Source: Forficula auricularia (Eukaryota > Arthropoda > Insecta > Dermaptera > Forficulidae). From it: DNA of 64,000 nucleotides. Both the position numbers and the translations under genes were made by a program. The first letter of the stretch is position 1; the number at the start of each line of letters is the position of its first letter. Under the pieces are notes generated by a model. That model saw only the letters and a program-made list of their open reading frames with translations, made no database searches and was not told the origin of the DNA. Of this stretch, positions 38,201 through 44,695 are shown one piece after another. The DNA is taken from positions 10,708,616-10,772,615 of the forward strand of contig JALMQS010000061.1 of assembly GCA_024734495.1 (NCBI GenBank), in the 5' to 3' direction.

Positions 38201-39652
38201 TTGGAACAAACTCAACCAAATTTTGTATAAATAATCTGTAGGCCCCTAGGGAGCTAGAAATGCAAAAACTAACCACAAAAAATGGAGGAGGGTCAAAAAA
38301 TGTAAATTCTTGCTATTGGAGCAAACTCAACCAAATTTTGTACACATGATAGTAATGCAAAAACTGGGTGCGGGGGTGGGTGGGGTGCGGGGTGTTGGTG
38401 CGGGGTTGGTGGAGTGGGGAGTTCGGGGCCCAGAGGGCATAGCAAGGGGGTGTGGATAGGGTGGCGTAGCGGGGGCCGGGGTGCTGGATGGGGTTCGGGG
38501 TGGCGGTTGTATGATAATAAAAATAACAAAGAAATAGTTTTTGATTAAAGCCAAATTTAAATTAAGCAGTAATAAATGTTAAGATGTTTACTTATTTACT
38601 TATGCAACTTAAGACCAATTTTTATTTATTTAAATGTTGTCGGTCAAGTTCATTTTCGAATGAGATGCCAAAAAGGTCTTCATCGGGCAAGAAAGAATGC
38701 CAAGAAGGTGCTTTCATTTCTATTCTTTTTAACAAACATAATATGAAGATTATCTTTAGAAAAAAAAAAAACATTTGTTTTACGTTAAAATATTTCTTGT
38801 TTTAGCCGAGAACTTAAAAAATGAATGAAAACTGTGTATTTGTTTTATAAGATATTTAATTTGGGGATAATTTATATTTAAAATGTGAGTTAGAGGAAAC
38901 ATGTTGTATTTTCAATTTGATCGATGATCAAAGATCCATTGGCTAAAAATAATCCCGATGCTTCAAGTAAAAAAAGAGCAATAAATTAAACATAAACAAA
39001 CAATTAATGATAGGTTTTTAAGACTAACCGGAATATTAATCATAAAGTGATACTTTTGACTTACATAAAATAATATAAATATATTTGCGTGAGAGAATAA
39101 TAATTAATAAACTTATTTCGATGAACATATATTAATAATTAATAGATTGTGATGTTGGTGCAAGGTGAAACATCTTTAATAAAGATAAAAGTAAATAAAT
39201 ATTTTATGAAATATTCATTTACTATGAGTTAGGTTTTCTAGGTCACTTGTTTCACGTTAAAAGATATATTAATTAGACTGATGCCCCCTAGTTTAGGAAC
39301 CAGTGTTTTAGACGATAGTGGTATTTTATAGAACAAAAATTAACATCTATTGAGATTAACAACAATAGAATTTATTTTAATCGTACTATATATAGTGTTT
39401 CTTATCAGAATATAGAGTATAAGTTTTAAGAATACAGTATGTTACAGATCCTTAATATAATGTTTACAAAAATCTTTAATTCATTTTTTACTTAAATAAA
39501 TAAAATAAAAATAAAATACCTTGTGAAGCTGATCGACTATGAAGTCGAGCGGCCACCGATCGTAAGGGTTCAATAAATTCATTTGGGTTAGCCGCATACT
39601 GTTTTAATCTTTCAATGAGAATTTCGCTAACATCTTCTGTGGTGTTGGCCAT
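11177..39652 (-). CDS. AGTPBP1: Cytosolic carboxypeptidase 1 (Nna1/AGTPBP1-like), 21 coding exons
   Basis: A member of the M14D family, metallocarboxypeptidases that trim glutamates from tubulin tails and other proteins in the cytosol. Exons (minus strand, 5' to 3'): 39652-39520, 32778-32696, 31310-31241, 31027-30860, 30753-30622, 30551-30420, 29255-29109, 29031-28807, 28652-28457, 25963-25799, 25721-25512, 23456-23198, 23062-22906, 20571-20354, 20116-19976, 19906-19728, 18128-18041, 17802-17638, about 15788-15612, 15548-15424, 11264-11177. All phases join to 1085 residues, compared with about 1200 for vertebrate CCP1. Residues 1-430 are helical repeat-like with an acidic linker ([13 protein letters not shown]). 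Residues 555-690 hold the CCP N-domain ([16 protein letters not shown]). The peptidase follows, with RVHPGE (two zinc ligands), [18 protein letters not shown] (third ligand) and [11 protein letters not shown] (catalytic Glu). Introns are full of transposons. All splice sites seen are GT-AG except the acceptor of exon 19. Confidence 0.93.
11616..12354. mobile_element. TTAA-flanked MITE A
   Basis: TTAA at 11616-11619 is followed by ggtagttgttccgcca. The other end is gtcgcgaaacagctacc followed by TTAA at 12351-12354. The ends are imperfect inverted repeats of about 20 bp. The 739-bp interior is non-coding. TTAA target duplication suggests piggyBac-like or Kolobok-like mobilisation. Confidence 0.75.
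12351..12890. mobile_element. TTAA-flanked MITE B, sharing its TTAA with MITE A
   Basis: Left end TTAA-ggaggttctttcgcgacaat; right end tttgtgaaagaactacc-TTAA (12887-12890). Related copies sit in the TM2D3 gene: about 60640-61140 (reversed) and 62579-62982 (same orientation, right TTAA kept). No coding is visible in 540 bp. Confidence 0.78.
12891..13969. other. Intron sequence of the carboxypeptidase gene, nothing further seen
   Basis: AT-rich intron between exons 20 and 21 without recognisable elements beyond short A/T runs. Confidence 0.4.
13978..14930. mobile_element. Non-autonomous hAT element carrying a second one
   Basis: Ends cagtgttcctcaaagtg (13978) and ...tttgaggaacactg (14930) are inverted. 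Flanks atctagag (13970-13977) and atttagag (14931-14938) form an 8-bp duplication with one mismatch. The interior right part is interrupted by 14319-14885. Confidence 0.85.
14319..14885. mobile_element. Nested non-autonomous hAT element
   Basis: Ends caggggtatccaacctttta (14319) and gcgattggacaagcctg (ending 14885) are imperfect inverted repeats. Flanks ctctaaaa at 14311-14318 and 14886-14893 are identical 8-mers. No intact transposase. Confidence 0.85.
14939..15423. other. Carboxypeptidase intron, nothing recognised
   Basis: Less AT-rich than its surroundings at 14940-15300, with short open frames but no known protein similarity. Confidence 0.35.
15424..15548 (-). CDS. AGTPBP1: Carboxypeptidase exon 20
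   Basis: ttcaag acceptor, CCAG|GTAATA donor. Codes [20 protein letters not shown], the last helix of the peptidase fold. Confidence 0.9.
15612..15788 (-). CDS. AGTPBP1: Carboxypeptidase exon 19 (catalytic Glu), acceptor not AG
   Basis: Contains [24 protein letters not shown] and [15 protein letters not shown] (catalytic Glu). Donor GAT|GTAAAT, phase 0. No AG precedes the conserved LPNLL start. The intron seems to end in ...ttatttaatg (TG) before TTG CCA, and an in-frame stop lies further upstream. The exact 5' edge (15785 or 15788) is uncertain. Confidence 0.85.
15789..17637. repeat. Carboxypeptidase intron with an unclassified interspersed repeat
   Basis: About 16645-17560 has the style of the Helitron-like family in this window (caaaactaaccgcccaaaatgggg at about 17128; taatcagtgg(a/g)cccac). 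It is bracketed by imperfect direct repeats aagtatagtgagtgac(c/t)cat at about 16618 and 17556. A microsatellite-like gttagtctgt repeat lies near 16840-16905. Confidence 0.45.
17638..17802 (-). CDS. AGTPBP1: Carboxypeptidase exon 18 (third zinc ligand)
   Basis: ttatag acceptor, TTTTTA|GTAAGT donor, phase 0. Contains [20 protein letters not shown]; the His of CDFHGHS is the third zinc ligand. Confidence 0.95.
18041..18128 (-). CDS. AGTPBP1: Carboxypeptidase exon 17
   Basis: ttcttag acceptor, AAAA|GTAATT donor. Contains [14 protein letters not shown], with the substrate-binding Asn-Arg pair. Confidence 0.93.
18422..18461 (-). ncRNA. Hammerhead ribozyme core, family B (minus copy)
   Basis: On the minus strand: CTGATGA, stem II AGAG-loop-CTCT, GAAAC, TATA, GTC. 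All invariant core positions are present. It forms one arm of the palindrome at 18318-18612. Confidence 0.65.
18509..18550 (+). ncRNA. Hammerhead ribozyme core, family B (plus copy, ATC site)
   Basis: CTGATGA at 18511, weak stem II, GAAACTATAATC. The cleavage triplet is ATC instead of GTC, still an NUH. Mirror of 18422-18461 with small changes. Confidence 0.5.
19452..19497 (-). ncRNA. Hammerhead ribozyme core, family C
   Basis: Minus strand: AGA-CTGATGA, stem II GACA...TGTC, GAAAC, TC, GTC-TCT. AGA and TCT form the inner base pairs of stem I. Unrelated in stems to families A and B. Confidence 0.6.
19728..19906 (-). CDS. AGTPBP1: Carboxypeptidase exon 16 (HPGE zinc site)
   Basis: attatag acceptor, GATG|GTAATT donor. 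Contains [17 protein letters not shown], giving the His and Glu zinc ligands, and [14 protein letters not shown]. Confidence 0.95.
19976..20116 (-). CDS. AGTPBP1: Carboxypeptidase exon 15
   Basis: ttttag acceptor, AGAG|GTACAC donor. Codes [20 protein letters not shown], the strand before the first zinc motif. Confidence 0.9.
20354..20571 (-). CDS. AGTPBP1: Carboxypeptidase exon 14
   Basis: tttgtag acceptor, ATTG|GTAATC donor. Contains [22 protein letters not shown] and [13 protein letters not shown], at the junction of the N-domain and the peptidase. Confidence 0.93.
20727..21240 (+). pseudogene. 3' end of a LINE (fragment)
   Basis: Decayed coding similar to the C-terminal end of insect non-LTR retrotransposons ([11 protein letters not shown]; later a region related to [15 protein letters not shown] at 33930-34010). 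It is followed by tctcgcatcaatatcattaag and an A-rich tail at about 21220-21243. Members of the same family lie at 33810-34200, 34680-35527, 41640-41932 and 55161-55535. Confidence 0.65.
21250..22460. repeat. Carboxypeptidase intron with a Penelope-derived hammerhead repeat
   Basis: About 21715-21850 is partly mirrored at 22025-22128 (cccgaaatatatatatcgag, ccaaaaataaattcgttttat, aagtattttttatcc). This gives an inverted pair that includes the family D hammerhead. The remainder shows no gene. Confidence 0.55.
21787..21834 (-). ncRNA. Hammerhead ribozyme core, family D
   Basis: Minus strand: TCTC-CTGAAGA, stem II GGGT-tagtc-ACCC, GAAA, an AU-rich stem III, ATC-GAGA. TCTC pairs with GAGA as stem I. 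CTGAAGA satisfies the CUGANGA consensus. A half copy without the CTGAAGA box is at 22025-22050. Confidence 0.65.
22526..22874. mobile_element. Short fold-back Penelope derivative with 11-bp target duplication
   Basis: Starts attgaaaagtttttgttttgcc and holds gaaacaaagaggttgtcctctgcttgatg, whose reverse complement ends the element. Flanks acagtaaatta at 22515-22525 and 22875-22885 are identical. The 349-bp interior contains a hammerhead core but no protein. The ends match those of the Penelope-like element at 52479-54847, so it probably moves with that element's enzymes. It lies about 30 bases from the donor of exon 13. Confidence 0.85.
22670..22712 (-). ncRNA. Hammerhead ribozyme core, family A (one core base changed)
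   Basis: Minus strand: CTAATGA (consensus CTGATGA), stem II GAGGGC-caa-GCCTTC, GAAAC, TATA, GTC-TC. The G to A change in the box probably inactivates it. Confidence 0.6.
22906..23062 (-). CDS. AGTPBP1: Carboxypeptidase exon 13
   Basis: ttatag acceptor, TTTG|GTGAGT donor. Codes [20 protein letters not shown], matching the N-domain motif HxQWFYFEV. A Penelope-derived insertion ends only about 30 bases beyond the donor. Confidence 0.93.
23198..23456 (-). CDS. AGTPBP1: Carboxypeptidase exon 12 (start of CCP N-domain)
   Basis: ttgtag acceptor, TACC|GTAAGT donor. Contains [18 protein letters not shown], a signature of cytosolic carboxypeptidases. Confidence 0.93.
23946..24462. repeat. Long inverted repeat (~190-bp arms) in a carboxypeptidase intron
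   Basis: atctgaccaaaaacataaatgtgaaaaagg (about 23955) is mirrored by ccctttttcacatttatgtttttggtcagat (about 24423-24453). The arms continue through ggtaccaacggcttcgc and gatgaacaacaatcttcaattg to a loop near 24170-24250. Probably a hairpin MITE; the interior is non-coding. Confidence 0.75.
24555..25130. repeat. Unclassified interspersed repeat
   Basis: Two internal direct copies of tttcaccccttcattt..gg.tcc..gaa.aagg.aaagtttcg (about 24580 and 24730), then ccagtatgccaaatttcag twice (24660, 24813), then (cagt)4 at 24870. The end ggtgcgtcgcccg...acactgccgtgtgtctag (25079-25131) is less AT-rich. No coding. Confidence 0.45.
25512..25721 (-). CDS. AGTPBP1: Carboxypeptidase exon 11
   Basis: tatttaag acceptor, GTAG|GTAAGT donor. 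Codes [20 protein letters not shown]. Confidence 0.9.
25799..25963 (-). CDS. AGTPBP1: Carboxypeptidase exon 10
   Basis: aaatag acceptor, ATAT|GTTAGT donor. Ends [20 protein letters not shown]. The upstream intron holds the 1.57-kb palindrome. Confidence 0.85.
26117..27686. mobile_element. 1570-bp near-perfect palindrome (hairpin DNA element)
   Basis: The left terminus cagggtgattcacggtcgat and its mirror ending ...atcgaccgtgaatcaccctg enclose two arms of about 775 bp that are inverted copies with a few per cent mismatch. The centre is near 26900 (agaacttcgtttgaataatc). TATA flanks both ends. No transposase frame is visible. It lies in the intron between carboxypeptidase exons 9 and 10. Confidence 0.85.
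27965..28200. mobile_element. Left half of a Penelope-derived fold-back element
   Basis: gaaaagattttgttttgccgacagtag..., ggttgtcctctgcttgatgg and a hammerhead core follow the pattern of 22526-22874. The mirrored right half is missing. Confidence 0.7.
28104..28145 (-). ncRNA. Hammerhead ribozyme core, family A
   Basis: Minus strand: CTGATGA, stem II GAAGGT-caa-ACCGTC (one mismatch), GAAAC, TATA, GTC-TC. All invariant core bases are present. Confidence 0.65.
28457..28652 (-). CDS. AGTPBP1: Carboxypeptidase exon 9 (acidic linker)
   Basis: tcttttag acceptor, TTTG|GTATAT donor. An acidic, probably disordered stretch ([19 protein letters not shown]), typical of the linker before the CCP N-domain. 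Confidence 0.88.
28807..29031 (-). CDS. AGTPBP1: Carboxypeptidase exon 8
   Basis: tatttag acceptor, GCTG|GTATGT donor. Contains [20 protein letters not shown], well conserved in the CCP1 N-terminal half. Confidence 0.92.
29109..29255 (-). CDS. AGTPBP1: Carboxypeptidase exon 7
   Basis: tttacag acceptor, TTTAA|GTAAAA donor. Codes [20 protein letters not shown]. Confidence 0.88.
29487..29799. mobile_element. MITE with CCCAGGTARCACA ends
   Basis: cccaggtagcaca (29487) and tgtgttacctggg (ending 29799) are inverted. The 313-bp interior is full of gaatattc-type words (tggaatattc, agaatattctggg), so it is internally repetitive. The target duplication is not clear. It lies in the intron between exons 6 and 7. 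Confidence 0.72.
29800..30419. other. Carboxypeptidase intron, nothing recognised
   Basis: AT-rich, with (ATA)n at about 30304-30322. Confidence 0.4.
30420..30551 (-). CDS. AGTPBP1: Carboxypeptidase exon 6
   Basis: ttatag acceptor, TATA|GTAAGG donor. Codes [20 protein letters not shown]. Confidence 0.88.
30622..30753 (-). CDS. AGTPBP1: Carboxypeptidase exon 5
   Basis: tatag acceptor, AATG|GTAATT donor. Codes [20 protein letters not shown]. Confidence 0.88.
30860..31027 (-). CDS. AGTPBP1: Carboxypeptidase exon 4
   Basis: aatag acceptor, AAAG|GTATTG donor. Contains [20 protein letters not shown], an armadillo-like helix pair. Confidence 0.9.
31037..31218. repeat. 15-bp tandem repeat (about 12 units)
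   Basis: The unit aataattaataatag is repeated almost perfectly from about 31051 to 31218. It fills most of the intron between carboxypeptidase exons 3 and 4, starting right after the exon 3 donor region. On the minus strand it reads as an open (LLIII)n frame that is clearly not a gene. Confidence 0.92.
31241..31310 (-). CDS. AGTPBP1: Carboxypeptidase exon 3
   Basis: tcttttag acceptor, GGAT|GTAAGA donor. Codes [21 protein letters not shown] 15-bp tandem repeat starts about 20 bases inside the following intron. Confidence 0.85.
31362..32407. mobile_element. Element with gaagtcggtt ends and a ~390-bp palindrome
   Basis: aaaaccgacttcaaaaaaattaaatgc (31365) mirrors gcatttaatttttgtgaagtcggtttt (about 31725-31755). 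The arms meet near 31560. A second block continues to ttttttgaagtcggtt at 32392-32406, with repeated aaaatcggttca words between. No transposase seen. Confidence 0.6.
32696..32778 (-). CDS. AGTPBP1: Carboxypeptidase exon 2
   Basis: tttctag acceptor, GAG|GTATTA donor. Codes [20 protein letters not shown]. Separated from exon 1 by a 6.7-kb intron full of repeats. Confidence 0.85.
32816..33280. repeat. Four tandem ~115-bp units, each containing a hairpin
   Basis: The unit starts attttctctggagagagacgg at about 32816, 32930, 33046 and 33161. Within each, attgaaagtaatggaaggcag is mirrored by ctgccttacattactttcaat about 30 bases later. The transcript of the array would fold into four successive stem-loops of about 20 bp. 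It sits just upstream of exon 2 in the first intron of the carboxypeptidase gene. Confidence 0.88.
33810..34200 (+). pseudogene. 3' end of a LINE
   Basis: Reads [20 protein letters not shown] then [20 protein letters not shown] and [14 protein letters not shown] before a stop, typical of the last residues of insect non-LTR retrotransposon ORF2. The tail cctttttggtgtatctccttctcacatcaatatcattaaaaaa is shared with 21205-21240 and 55485-55535. Confidence 0.75.
34680..35527 (+). pseudogene. LINE 3' end split by the ~590-bp repeat unit
   Basis: 34680-34870 is the same LINE tail ([15 protein letters not shown] decayed coding; cttcttttt). After an insert at 34871-35465 it resumes with cacgatgcaatgg...ctccttttcgcaccaatatcgttaaaaaaa. 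This fixes the limits of the inserted unit. Confidence 0.65.
34871..35465. mobile_element. Solo copy of the ~590-bp repeat seen inverted at 1-423 and 3705-4243
   Basis: Begins actttatccaatgcgaagcatgggtaaag, holds ggccaaaaagtgcgatttttt and ttttggtacatatc, and ends near catttgatcggttta. It interrupts a LINE tail, so it is mobile by itself. Superfamily unknown; no inverted ends seen within the unit. Confidence 0.65.
35528..37150. other. Carboxypeptidase intron 1, nothing recognised
   Basis: AT-rich sequence without recognisable repeats or exons. Confidence 0.4.
37170..37300 (+). mobile_element. tRNA-like SINE head
   Basis: tagtacctcagttagttgg (box A-like) and gggttcgaggctc (box B-like) are separated by about 35 bases. 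They are followed by ggtccttttgctataaatat and unrelated sequence. Target duplications were not found, so the limits are approximate. It does not fold as a clean tRNA. Confidence 0.45.
37756..38515 (+). mobile_element. Helitron-like element with G-rich block
   Basis: Starts tctatatatataaaattaagg, like the TC-starting 5' ends of insect Helitrons. It contains aatctgtaggcccctagggagctag, caaaaactaaccacaaaaaatggagg and a very G-rich block (38362-38512) shared with 47500-47610 and 50455-50760. A CTRR 3' end was not found. Confidence 0.5.
38516..39519. other. Carboxypeptidase intron 1, nothing recognised
   Basis: AT-rich; no repeat or exon recognised before exon 1. Confidence 0.4.
39520..39652 (-). 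CDS. AGTPBP1: Carboxypeptidase exon 1 (start)
   Basis: Begins [20 protein letters not shown] and ends in donor AAG|GTATTT, phase 1. The start is the first ATG in frame after the putative acceptor. Confidence 0.85.
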
Positions 39653-39721
39653 TAATAATAGACTCTTGAGAAATTCAAGCTTTTAAAATCGACTTCTTCG
39701 ATAAGAAATTGATAATTATAC
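39653..39721 (-). other. AGTPBP1: Probable 5' UTR part of carboxypeptidase exon
   Basis: Upstream of the start codon (minus strand) a cttttgcag acceptor ends at 39722. This suggests that the start-codon exon extends to 39721 and that a further non-coding first exon lies upstream. No promoter motif could be singled out. Confidence 0.45.
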
Positions 39722-40370
39722 CTGCAAAAGTAGAAATACTTGAATTAATTTTAAGAATATATTTAACATTTTACTAAAATTTCTATCACCTCCTTACTCC
39801 TAAAGGTGTGGCACATTTTTGTAATTCGACCATAAAGATACAATAAAGTATACACCTTAAACTACTGGTTATAATAGATAATTATTACTGATATTCAATC
39901 ATGGGCGCCAGTACATTTTTATCATCGAAGGGAAAGGGGGGCAAATTGATAATTAAAGAACGGAAAAGATTTCGTAAATTTTATCGGTGAAAATTATTAT
40001 AAGTAATCATTTCTAGCTACAAGGTTGCTAAATTAGCATCCGTGGTTACAGTAAAAGAGAAGGAACAATGTTTTACGTAATTCCACGTATTAAGTCAATG
40101 TTTTTAAATGCGAGAGAGAATAAGGGTTTCTTGTAGTGATATAAGTTTCATATTTAAAAATAATGATCTTAGATAATGAAATTGTGAATAATGAAACGAG
40201 GAGAATAAAAATGACAATAAATAAATAAATAATATCAAATCTAGAAGATTAGAGGATGATAATCTCCCCCCCCCCCCCCGCATGCGCTTATATCTCAAAT
40301 TAATTGAATCATGATAAACATATAATTACATAATGGAAAATAAAAATGATTGTATAATCTTTGTCAAATA
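39722..40370. other. Upstream region of the carboxypeptidase gene
   Basis: Should contain a non-coding first exon and promoter. No TATA or initiator could be chosen with confidence. A 15-base C run lies at about 40266-40280. Confidence 0.35.
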
Positions 40371-40798
40371 TAATTGAAAATATTTTGTTTTGGCGAGAGT
40401 AGCGGAGTTTTTGATTCATAAAGAGAAATCAATGAGGTTGTCCTCTGCTTGATGCAAATAAACATATACCTACATATGTATATGTTTATTTCCATCAAGG
40501 TATATATACTTAATATAAATATTTACGTATATATAGTATATACACCTTGATGGAAATAAACATACATATATAGACTATAGTTTCAAAGGTCTAACCTTCA
40601 TCATCAGTCTTTTTAATTAGACGTATTTTGTTGTTATTTCTCATGGGTTCAATTACCTGGTTGGATATAGAAAATTGGTTTGGTTGTTATATCAAGCAAG
40701 ACACATAAATGAATCGTTTGACGAAACTGTAGTCTCAAACAAATATATTTATATATGTATGTTTATTTGTATCAAGCAGAAGACAATCTCATTGATTT
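40371..40798. mobile_element. Fold-back Penelope derivative
   Basis: Left end attgaaaatattttgttttggcgagagtagcgg; right end mirrors ttgtcttctgcttgat. Flanks tttgtcaaata and tttgtcatata are an imperfect 11-bp duplication. Contains one good hammerhead core on the minus strand and a degenerate one at about 40725-40742. Confidence 0.75.
40571..40612 (-). ncRNA. Hammerhead ribozyme core, family A
   Basis: Minus strand: CTGATGA, stem II AAGGT-tag-ACCTT, GAAAC, TATA, GTC. All invariant bases present. Confidence 0.68.
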
Positions 40799-41157
40799 AT
40801 TTGTCATATACGCCTAGATAATATAAAATATGATTTATCAACAAGTGTTGACAGTTGAAATTACACATCATTTTATCTATGGGCGTAGCTACTGTGTAGC
40901 AATTTTGGGGAAGTTTACTCCAAAAATATTTTTATAAGCATTTTCTTATAATAAAAAACTAAATATTTTAGTATTCCCTTTGACTTTTCATATTTCTGAT
41001 TCCAGAGAGTATACATTAAAAATTTAACATTTTATACACTCAAACTATTTTTTTACTTATGGAAAGTGGTGTAGGTTTTAGGTGAAACATGATGTTAATT
41101 AATAGAGTAAAGGGTGTGTAGTTTCACAGTGAATGAAATAAAACTCAAAGAGGTTTA

Positions 41158-41212
41158 TACAAACTCAATATATTTCGGATTATTAGTCCATCATCAGGAG
41201 TTTACAAGTTAT
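41158..41212 (-). ncRNA. Hammerhead ribozyme core, family E (minus)
   Basis: Minus strand: AAACTC-CTGATGA, stem II GGA-loop-TCC, GAAA, TATATT, GAGTTT. AAACTC and GAGTTT give a 6-bp stem I. All invariant core bases are present. Confidence 0.72.
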
Positions 41213-41217
41213 TAACT

Positions 41218-41268
41218 TGTAAACTCCTGATGATGGACTAATAATCCGAAATATGTTGAGTTTGTATA
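41218..41268 (+). ncRNA. Hammerhead ribozyme core, family E (plus)
   Basis: AAACTC-CTGATGA-TGGACTAATAATCC-GAAA-TATGTT-GAGTTT. Same fold as its mirror; one base differs in the stem III region. Confidence 0.7.
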
Positions 41269-41639
41269 AACCTCTTTGAGTTTTATTTCATTCACTGTGA
41301 AACTACACACTTTTTACTCTATTAATTAACACTCAAACTAGTAAAAATTAATAATTTCTAAAGAAAATGTTAAAAACAAATTTCGCCAGATGTCTTCTTT
41401 GGAGATTTTTATGCTAACTCTAATATTAAATTAGCTGCACTTTAATTAACTAAATGGATGAATAAATAAACCATGTGGCGCACCGATGTTATTGCTCCAA
41501 AGCGCTGAATATGTAGCTACGCCACTGATCTTTTCTTAAAAATTCTTAAATTTAAAACACTTGTTAATAAAAAAAGAAACAAAAACAATGAATTAGTTTA
41601 ACAAAAAATCTTCAAAATGTTAGAACTATTTTTTGCTAG

Positions 41640-41932
41640 TCTAAATTGATAAATTGACGATTTTCAAACATTCAACAGCCCTAAGCAATTAAATAAATTA
41701 GTCGAACAAAAGCATTCACCAACTCGTTTATCTATGTTTTCTAGAGACTGGAATTTTTTTCCAAATATATCTTTTCCGGCGATATACAACCTTCAGTTTT
41801 TTAAGTTTCGGTACCTTCAAATACTATTCAATCCCCGTGAAATGAATTATCTTTCTTATTTTTACGATGCAAGGGTTCACCCTGGACCACATCTACTTGC
41901 ATAAATATCATAAGAAAAAAATTGAATTTAAC
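41640..41932 (+). pseudogene. LINE 3' end, decayed
   Basis: Matches the 33810-34200 tail in order: ccctaagcaattaaat..., gttttctagagactggaat, caaccttcag, cccgtgaaatgaatt, cgatgcaagggttcaccc, cataaatatcataagaaaaaa. Confidence 0.6.
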
Positions 41933-42636
41933 AATTAATTAGAACACCATGAGAGTTTATAAATATAAGATAAAACAAATTTTCTTTAATCTCGTAAGAC
42001 ATCGGGACTATTAAAGTCTTAGTGGTAAAAAATAGTCATTTATATTTTTTTCTCATGATATCCAAAATAAGAATAATTATTTAAATATAGACTTGGTAAA
42101 AAATACACTTTTCAAAAAAGTAATCAAATGATTTTTATATAGTCATTAGAAATATAGTGGAAAGAAACTTGGCAGATGAAAGAAATTTACTGACAACAGA
42201 GTGTAAAAATATAACTAATGACCATTAGTTAGTTAACTAATTTTTTGTAATTAACTGAAAATATGGGGCATAAATATGCGCAAGAATTTAGAGTTAGTTG
42301 AGCTCTATGCCTTTTAAGATCAGTTATTAATAATTCAAAAAGAATAAAAACACTAATAAATTCTCTATTTAATCCTAAAGTTTAATTAAAAAATTTGGCT
42401 TAAGTTTTATAATAGGAATTAGGAAATTTTAACATCTAAATTAAATTATTTATGATTAGAAGGAATCAAAAGAGAAAATAAACCTTAAGTAAATTAGTAT
42501 AAATAAATAGATATAGTCAAATGTGAATGAAATTATTGATAAGCACACCGATTTTGAAAAAATCTAAAATCTTTTTGCGACAGGTATAATCAACTTCCCT
42601 CCTTTAATAAATCTTATATTATTAAATGAGCAATTC
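41933..42636. other. Intergenic, nothing recognised
   Basis: AT-rich; no gene. Confidence 0.4.
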
Positions 42637-43206
42637 TTGTAGATATATATAGAATCGGGTTCTCGAAAACGGCTTTAACGATTTCGCTAAAAATTGGTGA
42701 ATTTATCAAGTCTCATTAGTGAGTTATTAGTCGTGTATAAATTTTAATTCGATTGAAATAAAGGAAGGGGGTGTAAATTAGTCATGTCGCAAAATAAATA
42801 TTTAAATCGTTCATATCTCGTCTTCGGAAAGTTGCAGAGCCTTGAAATTTGAAACTTAAGCTATCTAGAGGCTACATTTTAAGTACCACAAGATTTTGGC
42901 TAAAATAGAGGTACCGGAAGTTGATGTTTACTTACGTAAGAATGTACCCCCTGCATTTCGCAACCATAAATCTCAGAGCTACGAAATTCGAAACTTAAGC
43001 TCGATATAGACTAGAAGGGGTAAGTTTTTGCTTGAAATCGTAACACCGGAAGTTGACATTTACATGAAAGATTTTTCGTTTTTTTTTTATTTTCTCAAAA
43101 ACAACACTAACGATTTTTTAAAATTGGTGTACTTAGTGTCAAGAGTTATTAAGCTATTTAGAGACAAAAAGTTACCGAGCATCGATGCTCGGTGCTCCAG
43201 GCACTA
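42637..43206 (+). mobile_element. Helitron-like element with 3' hairpin and CTAA end
   Basis: The 5' region tatatatagaatcgggttctcgaaaacggct resembles Helitron starts. The 3' end has a perfect palindrome accgagcatcgatgctcggt (43173-43192), then 10 bases and ctaa at 43203-43206 followed by t. A stem-loop just before CTRR is the Helitron 3' signature. A related hairpin end occurs, reversed, at about 47400-47440. Confidence 0.6.
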
Positions 43207-44683
43207 ATCATTCAAAATAAAATGTATGACATTTAAAGAACAAAATCAGATAACACTTGTTAAGTACAGGGTATTAAAAAAATCATTAGAAGCATTTAAA
43301 AAAAAGGACTATTTTCTCTAGGTCGATTCTTGGTAAAAGTTTGCTCTAGTAATCCTAGCTGATACCGAGGGGTGAACCGGGATTGGAATTAGGTGTACAC
43401 CGTCTTTGGAATAACTTTGGAATTCATTAGATAATCTATTGTCATCTATTGTTTTCTACTTGGAAATGGAAGTAGAAGTAGGTGTACACGATTTTAGGTC
43501 GAGGTTCACCCCTCGGCTGATACTTAGCTCAAGTTTTGAATACGTTGATCTGTTATTAATCTGTCATCAGGAGAGCACTAACGAATGAACAGACCAATGG
43601 GTTCTTTGGCATTTTGGAACTCGGGAAACCACAAAACACACTTTTTTTCCAAATTTGATTTCTTTCTTTTAAAGGTTATTGTTTACTTCCACTCAGAATC
43701 GACAAAGTCAAAGTTAGAAGACCATGAGAGAGGGATGCAATACTTTAATTTACGTTATTGTAAGAGAAAGTAAAATTCTGGGTGATTTACGCAATAAATA
43801 TTCACGAAGACATAAAAACATATTTTAAAAATATTTTTTTTTTAAGAAAATGAGAACTTTTACTGGCAAAAATAGACCAGTTGTATATTATTTAAAGTCA
43901 TTGGTTATTAATAAACTTTCAAATAAATTTTAAATGACCCTCATTTTAAAGATGGAAATTTTTTTTTTGGTTTAGACCACAAATAGTTTAACTAGCAAAT
44001 AATTTGATTTTTTTACCCAACATTTCTGGTTTTACCTATTTTGAGATTAATTTCCAAGTTAGAACTGTCTCGCTCATTTATCAGATGCTGTAGTAGGGAT
44101 TGATAAAGGCAGCTTTTAGTTTCGGTTTGTCTAGAGTGATTTGTTGGGACGTAAACTCGCAGAAAGATGGAAATATTTTATTAATTGACAGATTAAAAAA
44201 AAAAAAAAAAAAAATATTATAATATGAAAATTTTGTTAACAAGATGTTCTGCTTGAAATCTTTTTCAAGAAATATATTTATTTATAAAAAATAACTCTCG
44301 CTTATCATCAAACTTTCTAATAATAGATTTACAGATAATATCAAATTTTAAAGGGTTGAAAAGCAGAAATTTTGAAAATTTACCCTCTAAAAATTATCTA
44401 AATGACAGTGCAGAGTAAATCGCTTTAAACATCAAACTTTCAATGGAGTGTTCGCTGGCCTTTTGGCTGATGATCTGGACAAAATTCGGATAGTTAGTTA
44501 CTATTTTGGACCCCGCAGAGCTATCGGCGCAAAAGTCAGCTAACCAAAAAATGGGGAGGGCAATCCAAAAAAATAGCTCAGAAAACTGAAATTTACTCAT
44601 GAAGGAAGTCATTTATTTAAAAATGTGATTATTTTATTAAGAGCTAAAAATAAGGGAGGTGTTTCAAAATAAATAAATAAATA
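43207..44683. other. Intergenic, no gene seen
   Basis: 43370-43520 has a short inverted pair (gaggggtgaacc at 43368, mirrored at 43504). 44194-44213 is an A-run. Nothing else recognised. Confidence 0.4.
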
Positions 44684-44695
44684 AAAATATTATTA

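Larger units (their letters stand above)
41078..41333. mobile_element. Palindromic element with two facing hammerheads
   Basis: gtgtagtttcacagtgaatgaaataaaactcaaagaggtttatac (about 41115-41160) is mirrored at about 41264-41308, with gttaattaatagagtaaa at both outer edges (41094-41111, and inverted at 41312-41328). The centre is near 41215 (aagttattaactt). Each arm holds a family E hammerhead core. Confidence 0.75.

Noticed and set aside
38293..38554. Proline-rich open frames
   Set aside because: They come from a G-rich non-coding block of a Helitron-like repeat.
43535..43580. Hammerhead core on the minus strand (ctgatgacagatt)
   Set aside because: No GAAA box at the right distance.
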